From Butyrivibrio sp. Su6 (GTDB lineage Bacteria; Bacillota; Clostridia; Lachnospirales; Lachnospiraceae): a stretch of DNA of 64,000 bases. The translations under genes were made by a program, and so were the position numbers. The stretch covers positions 248,001 to 312,000 of the forward strand of contig NZ_FNUR01000002.1 of NCBI RefSeq assembly GCF_900108105.1. The letters are read 5' to 3'. This document shows, one piece after another, positions 34,130-43,639 of this stretch. The notes under the pieces were generated by a model that searched no databases, had not been told where the DNA came from, and saw only the letters and a list, made by a program, of their open reading frames with translations. Positions within the stretch are counted from its first letter, which is position 1, and each line of letters opens with the position of its first letter.

Positions 34130-34363
34130 ATGGAAGATTACATCAAGAATACAATAGCCGGTATGATCCAAGGGGATGGCGGCTGGGTAGAATTTGTTTC
34201 ATTTAAGGACAACAAGCTAACACTTCTGTTTAGGGCAGAATGCTCAAAGTGTTTCATCCTGGACAGATGCTGCAACTGGATCAAGAGTAGGATACGGGAA
34301 GATCTTGGGCAGAATGTGGAAATCGAAGCAATCAGGAAGAAGCCCTTCTTTTGGGAAACATGA
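34130..34363 (+). CDS. Small NifU C-terminal-domain-like protein
   Basis: The 77-residue protein resembles the Nfu/NifU C-terminal domain: IAGMIQGDGGWVEFVSF at the start and AECSKCFILDRCCNWI in the second half, with the CxxC pair Cys38 and Cys41 that carries a [4Fe-4S] cluster in Nfu proteins. The following text (IREDLGQNVEIEAI) also fits. The ATG at 34130 has GAAGGTGG at about 8 bases; an in-frame ATG at 34091 is possible and would add 13 residues. It precedes the alpha-mannosidase by 93 bases on the same strand, but no functional link is obvious. The 270 bases upstream (33857-34129) hold no gene that I can see. Confidence 0.68.
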   Translation: MEDYIKNTIAGMIQGDGGWVEFVSFKDNKLTLLFRAECSKCFILDRCCNWIKSRIREDLGQNVEIEAIRKKPFFWET

Positions 34364-34456
34364 TATAACCGGGAAAAGGACAATGACAACTGGGAACGCG
34401 AAAAGAGAAAGAGACAAAGAAACCCGGAAACAAGATAAAAACACGAGGGAAAAATA

Positions 34457-37400
34457 ATGGCATTTGTAAAAGTAGTAAGAAGAAGCATGCGCCCTGAAGA
34501 ATGGACGGCGCTTAGATATGGTTGGATAAAAAAAGCTATCATCGATACAAAGGTCGAGATAACTGATATTGAGGTTCGCGATGCGCACCAGATTGGTGAA
34601 AATGAGTATGTTTATGACAATGATTACAGACCGCTGAAGCAGGGAGATGTCTACTTTACTCCCGATGGAACAGCGTTTATTAGAGGGCAAGGTCAGGTTC
34701 CGCCTGAACTTATGGGAAAAGAGCTGTATCTCCTGCTTCATACAGCTGCTGAAATGATAGTAAAAATAAACGGCAAGTATGCAGGTGGTATTGACCCAAA
34801 CAGAGACAGGATAGAGTTGAACAGATGGCTTAACCAGGATGGAAGCTTTGATTTTGAAATAGAAGGCTTTAACAGATCAAAGCCTGATGATGAAAGAAAT
34901 CCTGATGCGATGGACTCAAGAGGATGTCGTCAGATATTCGAAGGTGCTTATATATGCACCGTTAACCAGGATATGCTGGATCTTTATTATGACCTGACAC
35001 TGTTACTGGATATAGCAGGGGCTGAGGAGTTTGACGAAGACTATAGGGCATTCCTTAACAGAGAGCTCAATGAAGCGCTTAACCTTGTAGACTTTGATAC
35101 CTATGAGGGTGCAGCCGATGCCCTTAGATACATAGATGAGCATATTTATCAGAACAAAGACTTCAGATCTAGCGGAGATGTAGCCCTTGTTGGACATTCG
35201 CATCTGGATATTGCCTACTACTGGCGCAGGATGCATGTTGTGCAAAAAAATGCCAGAACCGTTCTCATTCAGATGAGGCTCATGGACAAGTACCCTGACT
35301 TTAAGTATGCTCACACGCAGCCTTATGTATATGAATTGTTAAAAGAAAATTATCCGGATCTTTTTAATGAATTAAAAGAAAAGATAAAAAATGGCCAGTT
35401 TGAGCCAATCGGCGCTATGTATGTGGAGCCGGACTGTAATATTCCATGTGCTGAGAGCCTTATCAGACAATGCCTCTATGGACAGCTTTTTTACAGAAAA
35501 GAGTTTGGGATAACCGCCGACAATGCATGGCTACCGGACGTATTTGGAAACAGCTGGATACTTCCTCAGATTCTGAAAAAGAGTGGAGTGGATTTCTTTG
35601 TTTCAAACAAGATGTCTACCTGGAATGACACAAACAGATTTCCACATAACAACTTCCTGTGGAAAGGTATCGATGGAACATCGGTATACGCAAGCGTTCC
35701 ACCAACTCATTTTATTACATGGAACATGCCAAGTCAGATCATGGAAAACTGGAATGCATATCAGGATAAAGAAAGTGGCGGCCAGACATTAAGTATGTTT
35801 GGATACGGAGATGGCGGAAGTGGCGCTACTGAAGAGATGATTGAGCTTATGCACAGATTTGATAAGCTGTCCGTCATGCCAAAGACTGAACATATGTCAG
35901 CTCATGAATTTCTCCACAGAAACCTTGAGGGAAATGAGAACTTATCAACATGGGACGGTGAATTGTACCTTGAAATGCACCGAGGAACGTTCACAACAAA
36001 GTCCATCTTAAAAAGATATAACAGAAAACTTGAAGGTAAGATAAGAGCAGCAGAGATTTTGTCCCTGATGCGAATGATAAGTGATAAAAAAGAATATCCA
36101 AAAGCTGAAATTGATAAGGCCTATAAAAAGATGCTTGTAAATCAGTTCCATGATATTCTTCCGGGAAGTCATATAAATCCGGTATTTAAGGATGCAATCA
36201 GAGATTATGAGGAAATTGAGACAGGCCTCGATGAAATCATTAGCGAAAACGGCAATTACCTTCTAAATACACTCAATGTTCCATTTGATCAGGTTGCCTT
36301 TATCCCGGATGAAGATGGAGATATCGAAAGAGAGGGCGTAAGAGGCTTTTATGCATATCCTGATGTGCCGGCCCTTGAGTCCTGCAAGATCAAAGAGATC
36401 CTGAAAATCAGTGAGCAGGAAAGCAGCAATGTAAAGGCACTTAAACAGCATCAGTTCAATAGCGACTGGATCAAATGCCAAAATGATGGGGAAGGAAAAC
36501 TTAAGATATCTACTCCATTATATGAAGCAATGGTTAACAGCGATGGAAGCTTTGACAGCCTTATTGATGCAAAGACTGGCAGAGAGTGGACTGATGGAGG
36601 CTTTAACAAGCTTCACCTTTATCAGGATGTTCCCGGAATGTATGATGCATGGGATATTCTGCCCAATTACAAAGATGTTGAATATGATTTCACAGTTATC
36701 GAGCCTTTAAAGCTCACTTATTCAAACAGCGTTGTTGGAGAGTTTAAGACAGTATTGCAGACCCCTGAAAATAAGGCAAAGCTTTCACTTGCCAAAGGCA
36801 ACAGCAGATGGGGCGTGACACTTAGATTTTTCAAGGACTCTCCGTATATTGAAGTTGAGCATGATGTGGATTGGGACGAGAAGCATAGACTGGTTAAGGC
36901 AGAGTTCTCCTGTAACATTCTCTCAAGAGAGCTTATCTGCGATACAAGTGCAGGCTACATCAAGAGAGAAACCCACAAAAACACATCATGGCAGCAGGCA
37001 AGGTTTGAAGTATGCTCTCATAAATGGTGCGACTTTGCAGAAGAAGGCGCAGGAGTTGCTATCATAAATGAAGGAAAGTACGGCCTTGGAGTGGAAGAAA
37101 AAGGCATGTCTCTCAGCCTTCTAAGATCCAACATAAGACCTGATGTTAACTCTGATATAGGAAAGCATCATTTCTCCTATGTGATCCTTCCTCACGAGGG
37201 CAACCACATTGAAGCTAAGATAAATGAAAAGGCACTTTGCTATAACAATCCTCTGATCAGGGTGGAAAAGAGCTCCTCCATAAGTGATATCATTCCTGAA
37301 CTTAAGCTTTTTAACGGACTTATCCTTCAGGCAATGAAGCTTTCAGAGGACGGAAAGAGCATTGTCATAAGGCTTTCAGAGCAGAACGGAAGACGAGGAA

Positions 37401-37519
37401 GAATCAGTCTTCCAAGAAAAGTAACGTTAATGAATATGCTGGAAGATGTAGAAAAAGAGACTGATGAACTTTCCTACAGCCCATTTGAGCTCATTACAAT
37501 TGCAATTTCACTTACTTGA
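34457..37519 (+). CDS. GH38 alpha-mannosidase
   Basis: The 1020-residue protein is a bacterial GH38 enzyme. The zinc site begins at GHSHLDIAYYW (His247, His249, Asp251), and the catalytic nucleophile Asp361 is in NAWLPDVFG. Other family blocks are FEPIGAMYVEPDCN, QFHDILPGSH and a long C-terminal beta region. There is no signal peptide, so it works on imported mannosides or N-glycan fragments. The length fits the family. GAGGGAAAA precedes the ATG. It converges with an AraC gene, the two stops being 14 bases apart. Confidence 0.9.
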   Translation: MAFVKVVRRSMRPEEWTALRYGWIKKAIIDTKVEITDIEVRDAHQIGENEYVYDNDYRPLKQGDVYFTPDGTAFIRGQGQVPPELMGKELYLLLHTAAEMIVKINGKYAGGIDPNRDRIELNRWLNQDGSFDFEIEGFNRSKPDDERNPDAMDSRGCRQIFEGAYICTVNQDMLDLYYDLTLLLDIAGAEEFDEDYRAFLNRELNEALNLVDFDTYEGAADALRYIDEHIYQNKDFRSSGDVALVGHSHLDIAYYWRRMHVVQKNARTVLIQMRLMDKYPDFKYAHTQPYVYELLKENYPDLFNELKEKIKNGQFEPIGAMYVEPDCNIPCAESLIRQCLYGQLFYRKEFGITADNAWLPDVFGNSWILPQILKKSGVDFFVSNKMSTWNDTNRFPHNNFLWKGIDGTSVYASVPPTHFITWNMPSQIMENWNAYQDKESGGQTLSMFGYGDGGSGATEEMIELMHRFDKLSVMPKTEHMSAHEFLHRNLEGNENLSTWDGELYLEMHRGTFTTKSILKRYNRKLEGKIRAAEILSLMRMISDKKEYPKAEIDKAYKKMLVNQFHDILPGSHINPVFKDAIRDYEEIETGLDEIISENGNYLLNTLNVPFDQVAFIPDEDGDIEREGVRGFYAYPDVPALESCKIKEILKISEQESSNVKALKQHQFNSDWIKCQNDGEGKLKISTPLYEAMVNSDGSFDSLIDAKTGREWTDGGFNKLHLYQDVPGMYDAWDILPNYKDVEYDFTVIEPLKLTYSNSVVGEFKTVLQTPENKAKLSLAKGNSRWGVTLRFFKDSPYIEVEHDVDWDEKHRLVKAEFSCNILSRELICDTSAGYIKRETHKNTSWQQARFEVCSHKWCDFAEEGAGVAIINEGKYGLGVEEKGMSLSLLRSNIRPDVNSDIGKHHFSYVILPHEGNHIEAKINEKALCYNNPLIRVEKSSSISDIIPELKLFNGLILQAMKLSEDGKSIVIRLSEQNGRRGRISLPRKVTLMNMLEDVEKETDELSYSPFELITIAISLT

Positions 37520-37532
37520 CTAAAAACCACAT

Positions 37533-38315
37533 TTATTCCTTGTTTCGGAACTTAAGATTGTAGTAATCCCTTGGGGACATTCCGTAGTGTTTTTTAAAGC
37601 TCTGATTAAAAGAGCGTATGGTTGAAAAACCTGATTCGGATGCAAGAAGAGTCATATTGGTCTCATGGTTTTTGAGATGACGTATGACTTCTTCTAATCT
37701 GTGTATGTTAACCATCTCGCAGAAGCCCTGAGGAAAAAGCTCCTTAAATATGTGTGAGGTGTAATTATAACTGTAGCCCAGGTGAGCAGCGAGGTCGCGG
37801 ATGGTTATCTGTTGATTATAATTTTCCTGAATAAAGAGTATGATTCGGCTCATTATATCAGCGTTTTGAAGTTCACCTTTAGAAATAAGTCCGCCCTTAA
37901 CTGCCTCAGAAGCCAACTTGTAAATTACAGATTTCTTTAAGAACATATCGGAACTCTTTTCGGAAATGTGATCATGGAATTCAGGCTCAAAGCTAACAAC
38001 CGGATTTTGAAGCACGTGGTTTTTTACATGATTATAAAAGTCAGGGACAATGTCGGAAGAAAAAATGAAGACATCAACCTGGCTTTTTTTTATTGTAGTG
38101 AAATTGTGGACTTCGTAAGGAAGCACGATTATGCACTGGTCCTTTTTTACTATAAAGTTGTTGTTATTGAGAAGCGCATTTACTGCTCCGTCACGGACAA
38201 AGAGAAATTCGATGGTACTTTGGCAGTGAGGAATAGTTTTTATATCCTTGTAATGGAGTGTGGTGCAATAGTTATTTTTACTATGTTTTGTTTCGAATAA
38301 CATAAATTTTTCCAA
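37533..38315 (-). CDS. AraC-family transcriptional regulator
   Basis: The 260-residue protein has an N-terminal cupin-type sensor (about 20-110, STIEFLFVRDGAVNALLNNN and a YEVHNF strand) and an AraC helix-turn-helix pair (about 165-255, ITIRDLAAHLGYSYNYTSHIFKELFPQGF and MTLLASESGFSTIRSFNQSFKKHYGMSPRDYY). It is divergent from the GH31-GH2 unit across 109 bases, which makes that operon its most likely target. Confidence 0.88.
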   Translation of the reverse strand: MEKFMLFETKHSKNNYCTTLHYKDIKTIPHCQSTIEFLFVRDGAVNALLNNNNFIVKKDQCIIVLPYEVHNFTTIKKSQVDVFIFSSDIVPDFYNHVKNHVLQNPVVSFEPEFHDHISEKSSDMFLKKSVIYKLASEAVKGGLISKGELQNADIMSRIILFIQENYNQQITIRDLAAHLGYSYNYTSHIFKELFPQGFCEMVNIHRLEEVIRHLKNHETNMTLLASESGFSTIRSFNQSFKKHYGMSPRDYYNLKFRNKE

Positions 38316-38424
38316 TCGTAATTTTTTTCCATAATTTAGATATAGATTTCTTTAATATCCGGTCCTGAATTGCTTTAATTATACCAGTAATATACTGAAT
38401 CACAAGCAGTTTTGGAGGTTTATA

Positions 38425-40680
38425 ATGGAAGAAAAAACAATTGCTACAAATAAGGAATATCCGCAGTTTTCAGAAAACGTAAAGGAAAGTAGAAGCAGCG
38501 AAGCGACATACGGAATTTCAGCCTTTGAGGTGAGTCCGGCGGTGCACAACAGACCTTTTGAGATAAAAGAGATTAAGAAAACTGATAGAGGAATTAGAAT
38601 TAAATTAAGTGTAAAAGCAAGAAAGAGCGTGCTTTCATATACGCATGAGACCTCTTTGCATTTGTACAAACCCGATGAAGCAACAATTGCTGAGGAATAT
38701 ATAAACGTTGAGTTGTGGTCTGATGAAATTTTCAGAATTTCTTTTTCAAAGGAAGAAGAAATCACAGATTATTATGCCAAGATACCAAAAGAGTACAGAA
38801 TGCTCATCGCAGAGCCTTTAAAAGTTAACTCGTGCCTTGAAAACACTGCAGAAACCATAAATATAAAGACAGAGAAAATTGAAATTAAGATTGATAAAAG
38901 TAACTTGAAGATTTCTGCTTCTTACCTGGGTGGAAATGAATTCTTCGCAGAAAAGAAGACAGATTTCAAGGCAGCAGATATCCACGACCTTTCAATCAGT
39001 GAACTTGCCGGAAAATATGCATGTTTCGAAGCTGTTGAGCTTGATATGGATGAAGTGATCTACGGCCTTGGTGAGCGATTTGACTGTTTTACAAGAAACG
39101 GCAGAACAGTGGATTTTCACAATAAAGATGCTGTTGGAACCACCAGCCAAAGAAGCTACGTAAACGTGCCTTTTTACATGTCCACCAAGGGTTATGGACT
39201 GTTTTTGAATTCTTCAGCAAAGACCAATTGGGAGGTAGGAACAAAAGACCTTGGAGCTGTGGAATTTTCAGTGTTGGAGCCTCAGATTGACTACTTTGTA
39301 ATAGCAGGAAGAAATCCCAAGGAGATACTTAAGGGATACTGCTTCCTCACAGGTTTTTCAAAGATGCCGCCTCTTTGGTCATTTGGTCTTTGGATGAGCA
39401 GAAACAGCTACACTTCATGGGAGGTTGTTGATGCCATCGCGAAAGAGGTGAGGGAAAATGATGTGCCCTGCGATGTACTTCACCTTGATACAGCCTGGTT
39501 TACAGAGGACTGGAACTGCGATCTAAAGTTCTCAAAAGAAAGATTTCCTGAGCCACAAAAGCACATTGAAAAGCTTAAGGATGAGGGCTTTAATGTAACC
39601 CTTTGGCAGTATAATTTCATACCACCAAAAGATAATAATGATAATTATAAAGAAGCAAAAGAGCATGGATACCTTGCAAAGAATGAAGAGGGCGGAGTTT
39701 ATCACCTTCCTGAAGAATACAAGGGAAGCTGGATAGATGACACAATAATAGATTTCTCCAATCCTGATGCAAGAAAATGGTATGGCGAAAAGATAAGTGG
39801 TTTGATGGAACTTGGAGCATCAGCGATGAAGACGGATTTTGGTGAGGGTATACCTGAGGATGCACAGTATGACAACATTGATGGAGATCATTTCCACAAT
39901 CTGTATTCTCTTGTATATAACGGGACTGTGTTCGATGCATGTAAAAAAGTCACAGGAGAAAACATGGTCTGGGGACGCAGTGGAACGGCTGGAATCCAGA
40001 GATTTCCAATACGCTGGGGCGGCGACAGTCAGTGTAGTTTTGACGCCCTGGCAGGAACACTTAGGGGAGCTCTCTCTATCGGAATGAGCGGAGTACCGTT
40101 CTTCTCACATGATATAGGTGGATTTATCGGAGTTCCCAACGATGAGTTATATATTCGTTGGGCACAGCTTGGTCTTTTCTCATCACACTCAAGGTGCCAC
40201 GGGGTAGGTGACGATGCACATAGGGAGCCCTGGTATTTTTCAAAAGAAGCGCTGGAAATATTCAGATTCTATGACAAACTAAGGTATTCGCTTATGCCTT
40301 ATATTTACGAAGAGGCAGAAAAATGTACCAGGACGGGCCTTCCTATGATGAGAGCTCTTTTCCTGGAGTATCCTGAGGACAGAAATGTCAGATTTATCGA
40401 TGATGAGTATTTGTTTGGTGACAGCATTCTTATTGCACCTGTGCTCAAGCCACTTTCCAAGGGCAATACACGCAGCATTTACCTTCCAAAGGGAACTTGG
40501 TACGATTATTTTACAAAAGAAAAGATTGAGTCTGAGGGTATGTGGATCGAAAGAGAAGTGGATCTTAAAACGATGCCAATGTACGTAAAAGCGGGTACTG
40601 TTCTTAAGTACGCAAAAGTAAATGACAATCTTAAGAATGGAATAGACGAGATAGAAAAGACTGAAGTTTGGGATATGTGA
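38425..40680 (+). CDS. GH31 alpha-xylosidase-like enzyme
   Basis: The 751-residue enzyme shows the GH31 layout: an N-terminal beta-sandwich, a TIM barrel with LWSFGLWMSRNSY, CDVLHLDTAWF, the nucleophile Asp471 in AMKTDFGEGIPEDAQY, and WGRSGTAGIQRFPIRWGGDSQC, then beta domains. KTDFGEGIP matches the YicI-type alpha-xylosidase subgroup more closely than alpha-glucosidases. There is no signal peptide. GGAGG precedes the ATG. The stop is one base before the start of the GH2 gene, so the two form a tight operon. Confidence 0.87.
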   Translation: MEEKTIATNKEYPQFSENVKESRSSEATYGISAFEVSPAVHNRPFEIKEIKKTDRGIRIKLSVKARKSVLSYTHETSLHLYKPDEATIAEEYINVELWSDEIFRISFSKEEEITDYYAKIPKEYRMLIAEPLKVNSCLENTAETINIKTEKIEIKIDKSNLKISASYLGGNEFFAEKKTDFKAADIHDLSISELAGKYACFEAVELDMDEVIYGLGERFDCFTRNGRTVDFHNKDAVGTTSQRSYVNVPFYMSTKGYGLFLNSSAKTNWEVGTKDLGAVEFSVLEPQIDYFVIAGRNPKEILKGYCFLTGFSKMPPLWSFGLWMSRNSYTSWEVVDAIAKEVRENDVPCDVLHLDTAWFTEDWNCDLKFSKERFPEPQKHIEKLKDEGFNVTLWQYNFIPPKDNNDNYKEAKEHGYLAKNEEGGVYHLPEEYKGSWIDDTIIDFSNPDARKWYGEKISGLMELGASAMKTDFGEGIPEDAQYDNIDGDHFHNLYSLVYNGTVFDACKKVTGENMVWGRSGTAGIQRFPIRWGGDSQCSFDALAGTLRGALSIGMSGVPFFSHDIGGFIGVPNDELYIRWAQLGLFSSHSRCHGVGDDAHREPWYFSKEALEIFRFYDKLRYSLMPYIYEEAEKCTRTGLPMMRALFLEYPEDRNVRFIDDEYLFGDSILIAPVLKPLSKGNTRSIYLPKGTWYDYFTKEKIESEGMWIEREVDLKTMPMYVKAGTVLKYAKVNDNLKNGIDEIEKTEVWDM

Positions 40681-40681
40681 T

Positions 40682-43639
40682 ATGGAATACAGATTAAAAA
40701 CTGATAACTATAAAAAGCTTTCAATGTTCAGAGACAATCTGACTGAGGCTCACTCGTATTTTATTCCCTTTGGGATAAAGGATGATCTTGACAGCGTCAA
40801 TGAGCTTAATGAGAGGTATTTATCTTCTCTGGTCACTGTTTTGAATGGACCGTGGAAGTTTAAATACTTTGGTAAAGTATCGGAAATGCCCGATAGCATT
40901 GATACTGATGATTACGAGTTTGACAGCGTGCCGGTTCCCTCAATGTGGCAGTTTACCGGGTACGAGGAGCCTTATTATCTAAACACCAGGTATCAGTTTT
41001 TGGCAGATCCGCCCAATTTTCCGGCGGACTGCCCTGTGGGTGTGTACGTAAAAGAGTTAGAACTTAAAAAAAGAACCGGCTCATACATTCTGACATTTTT
41101 AGGGGTGGCTGGAGCTCTTGATGTTTTCGTGAATGGTAAATATGCAGGCTACAGCGAGGGAAGCCATAACACAGCTGAGATTGATGTGACAGCTCTTTTG
41201 CAAAACGGAAAAAATGAGATTGTGGCTGTGGTTCATAAATGGTGCACTGGGACATATCTTGAGTGTCAGGATATGTTTAGAAATAATGGAATTTTCAGAG
41301 ATGTTTATCTCACTTTCCATGAAAAGAGTTACCTAAGAGATTTGCATACGAGGGTGGCCTATAACGCTGATGGAACCTACAATCTGGATGTGAATCTATT
41401 CTTTTCGGGAGATGAAAAGACCAGCGCACGGATCGATTTTAACGGTGAATCCAGAAATGTATTGGTAAAAGAAAACAGAGCAGAGATATGCTTTAAAAAG
41501 CTCAGAGTTAAGGAGTGGTCTGCGGAAACGCCAAATCTGTATGAGATATCCATAAGCACGGAATGCGAAAAGGTGCGCAGGAAGATCGGATTTAAGCACA
41601 TTGAGATAAAGGGAAATGTCTTTTACTTCAACAACCAAAAGATAAAGCTTCTGGGGGTAAATCATCATGACACTGATCCCAGAAAGGGTTATTACCTGTC
41701 ACCTGAGGACATGGAGAGAGATGTCAGGATAATGAAGGCATACAACATGAACTGTGTCAGAACCTCGCACTATCCTCCTGATCCGATATTTCTGGATCTC
41801 TGCGATAAGTATGGCCTTTATGTTGTCGATGAAGCGGATATAGAATGCCACGGAGCAGCAAGGGTAAAAGAGATACGAACAAGGATTCCTGACGGCCTGG
41901 AATGGCGACCTCTTTTTGAGGACCGGGTGATGAGAATGTATGAAAGAGATAAAAATCATGCATCCATCGTTATGTGGTCTCTTGGAAATGAATCCTATGG
42001 CATAAAGAATCATGATTATTGCTATAAGCTCTTAAAGAAAAAGACAGATATTCCAATCCATTATGAGGGAGCGAGCAGAACCAGAAGATGGGCGTATGAT
42101 GTGATTTCGCAGATGTATCCTTCTCAGGAGCTGGTAAAAAAGGTAGCTGATGGAGAAGGAGCTTCGTCAAAATATTATGAAAAGCCGTATTTTCTTTGCG
42201 AATATGCCCATGCAATGGGAGTTGGTGCAGGTCAGACTGAAGACTACCTGAAGTCCTTCTATGCTGCTGACAACATGCTGGGAGGCTGTGTTTGGGAATT
42301 TGCGGATCACGCGGTGTGGCATGAAAACAGCAAGTATGAGTATACCTACGGCGGTGACCATAATGAAGAGTACCACGATGGAAATTTTTGTGTTGACGGG
42401 CTCTTTTTCCCTGACAGAACGCCGCACCCGGGAGCAAAGCAGATTAAGAATTGTTACAGGCCTGTGCGGGCGGAGCTTGTTTCTGAGAATGACAATCAGA
42501 TAAAGCTTCTTTTTAAAAATCACAGATATTTTGCGAATTCTGAATTAACTGTAAAGTGGACGACACTAGATGTAAATGGAAGAAAACAGGGGGAGCTTTC
42601 TTTAGCTCTTTTGCCTCAGGAAGAAAGAAAAGTCACTCTTGATACAGACAGAAGCTACGATGCACTTATCCTTGAGTATTATGAGAATGGAAAAGAAATC
42701 GCGTTTGAACAGATATCATTAAGGACTACATTGCCGAAGATTTTGGGAGCGGGGGAAGAAGCGCCAAAAGTAAGGCACAGTGAGAACAGAATAGTTATTT
42801 CTTGTGATGATGGTGAGATAGTATTTGATAAAAAGGACGGAAGTTTAAAGAGCTATAAGTATAAAAACAAAGAGTACATAAATCCGACGCCATTTGGCGG
42901 AAGGACAGGATTTGATGTGAGCGTGTTCAGAGCTCCTTTGGACAACGATATTGCTTACAGGAAAGACTGGGAGAGGCTTTGTCTTGATACGGAAAAGAGC
43001 TATCTTGTCTCTTTGGATAGAGAAGAAAAAACATCAAATTCGGTGATTCTCGGCGGAAAATATGTATTAAAGACCAACCATGGAAAAATTCTAACGTATG
43101 AGATGACTATGGAAATTTTTGGTACAGGATGCATGCTTATGGAAGTTAAGTGCACGGATTGTGTGAAGATTCCTTTTGCTCCCAGGTTTGGGGTATCTTT
43201 TGAGATGCCTCCTGAATTTGATAATGTCAGATTCTTTGGGCTTGGAGGAGAAATAAATCTTCCGGATTTTAAAGAGCATGCTAAGCTTGGGGAGTACAGC
43301 ATGAAGGTTGAAGACTTAAGGGAAAACTATTTAAAGCCCCAGGAGGCTTCGATGCGATCTGAGGCCAGGCTACTGGAAGTTTGCGATGAAAAGGGGCGCG
43401 GCCTTAAATTCACGGCGTCGGGTAACCCCTTCATATTCAGCGCAGATCATTTCACACCTATACAGTGTGCCAAAGCGACTCATAGAGAAGATCTGATAAG
43501 GTGCCATACAACGGATATTCACATTGACAGCTACATGCTGGGGGCAGGATCTGCTTCGTGCGGGCCAAGGCTTAAAGAGCCCTATAAGAAAGATAATCTC
43601 AATGGCGAGGTACTTCGATTTTTTGTAGAACCATTGTGA
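40682..43639 (+). CDS. GH2 beta-galactosidase
   Basis: The 985-residue protein has the LacZ domain order: sugar-binding jelly roll (VPVPSMWQFTGYEEPYY), sandwich, TIM barrel and the late beta-galactosidase small-chain domain. The acid/base Glu437 is in WSLGNES and the nucleophile Glu507 is in FLCEYAHAMG. NCVRTSHYPPDP and GGCVWEFADHA are further family blocks. It is cytoplasmic, since no signal peptide is present. Coupled to an alpha-xylosidase, it would remove galactose from xyloglucan oligosaccharides. Its 3' end overlaps the convergent kinase gene by 41 bases. Confidence 0.9.
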   Translation: MEYRLKTDNYKKLSMFRDNLTEAHSYFIPFGIKDDLDSVNELNERYLSSLVTVLNGPWKFKYFGKVSEMPDSIDTDDYEFDSVPVPSMWQFTGYEEPYYLNTRYQFLADPPNFPADCPVGVYVKELELKKRTGSYILTFLGVAGALDVFVNGKYAGYSEGSHNTAEIDVTALLQNGKNEIVAVVHKWCTGTYLECQDMFRNNGIFRDVYLTFHEKSYLRDLHTRVAYNADGTYNLDVNLFFSGDEKTSARIDFNGESRNVLVKENRAEICFKKLRVKEWSAETPNLYEISISTECEKVRRKIGFKHIEIKGNVFYFNNQKIKLLGVNHHDTDPRKGYYLSPEDMERDVRIMKAYNMNCVRTSHYPPDPIFLDLCDKYGLYVVDEADIECHGAARVKEIRTRIPDGLEWRPLFEDRVMRMYERDKNHASIVMWSLGNESYGIKNHDYCYKLLKKKTDIPIHYEGASRTRRWAYDVISQMYPSQELVKKVADGEGASSKYYEKPYFLCEYAHAMGVGAGQTEDYLKSFYAADNMLGGCVWEFADHAVWHENSKYEYTYGGDHNEEYHDGNFCVDGLFFPDRTPHPGAKQIKNCYRPVRAELVSENDNQIKLLFKNHRYFANSELTVKWTTLDVNGRKQGELSLALLPQEERKVTLDTDRSYDALILEYYENGKEIAFEQISLRTTLPKILGAGEEAPKVRHSENRIVISCDDGEIVFDKKDGSLKSYKYKNKEYINPTPFGGRTGFDVSVFRAPLDNDIAYRKDWERLCLDTEKSYLVSLDREEKTSNSVILGGKYVLKTNHGKILTYEMTMEIFGTGCMLMEVKCTDCVKIPFAPRFGVSFEMPPEFDNVRFFGLGGEINLPDFKEHAKLGEYSMKVEDLRENYLKPQEASMRSEARLLEVCDEKGRGLKFTASGNPFIFSADHFTPIQCAKATHREDLIRCHTTDIHIDSYMLGAGSASCGPRLKEPYKKDNLNGEVLRFFVEPL

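Noticed and set aside
34138..34741. Minus-strand frames opposite the NifU-like and GH38 genes
   Set aside because: They overlap well-supported plus-strand genes with motifs and ribosome binding sites.
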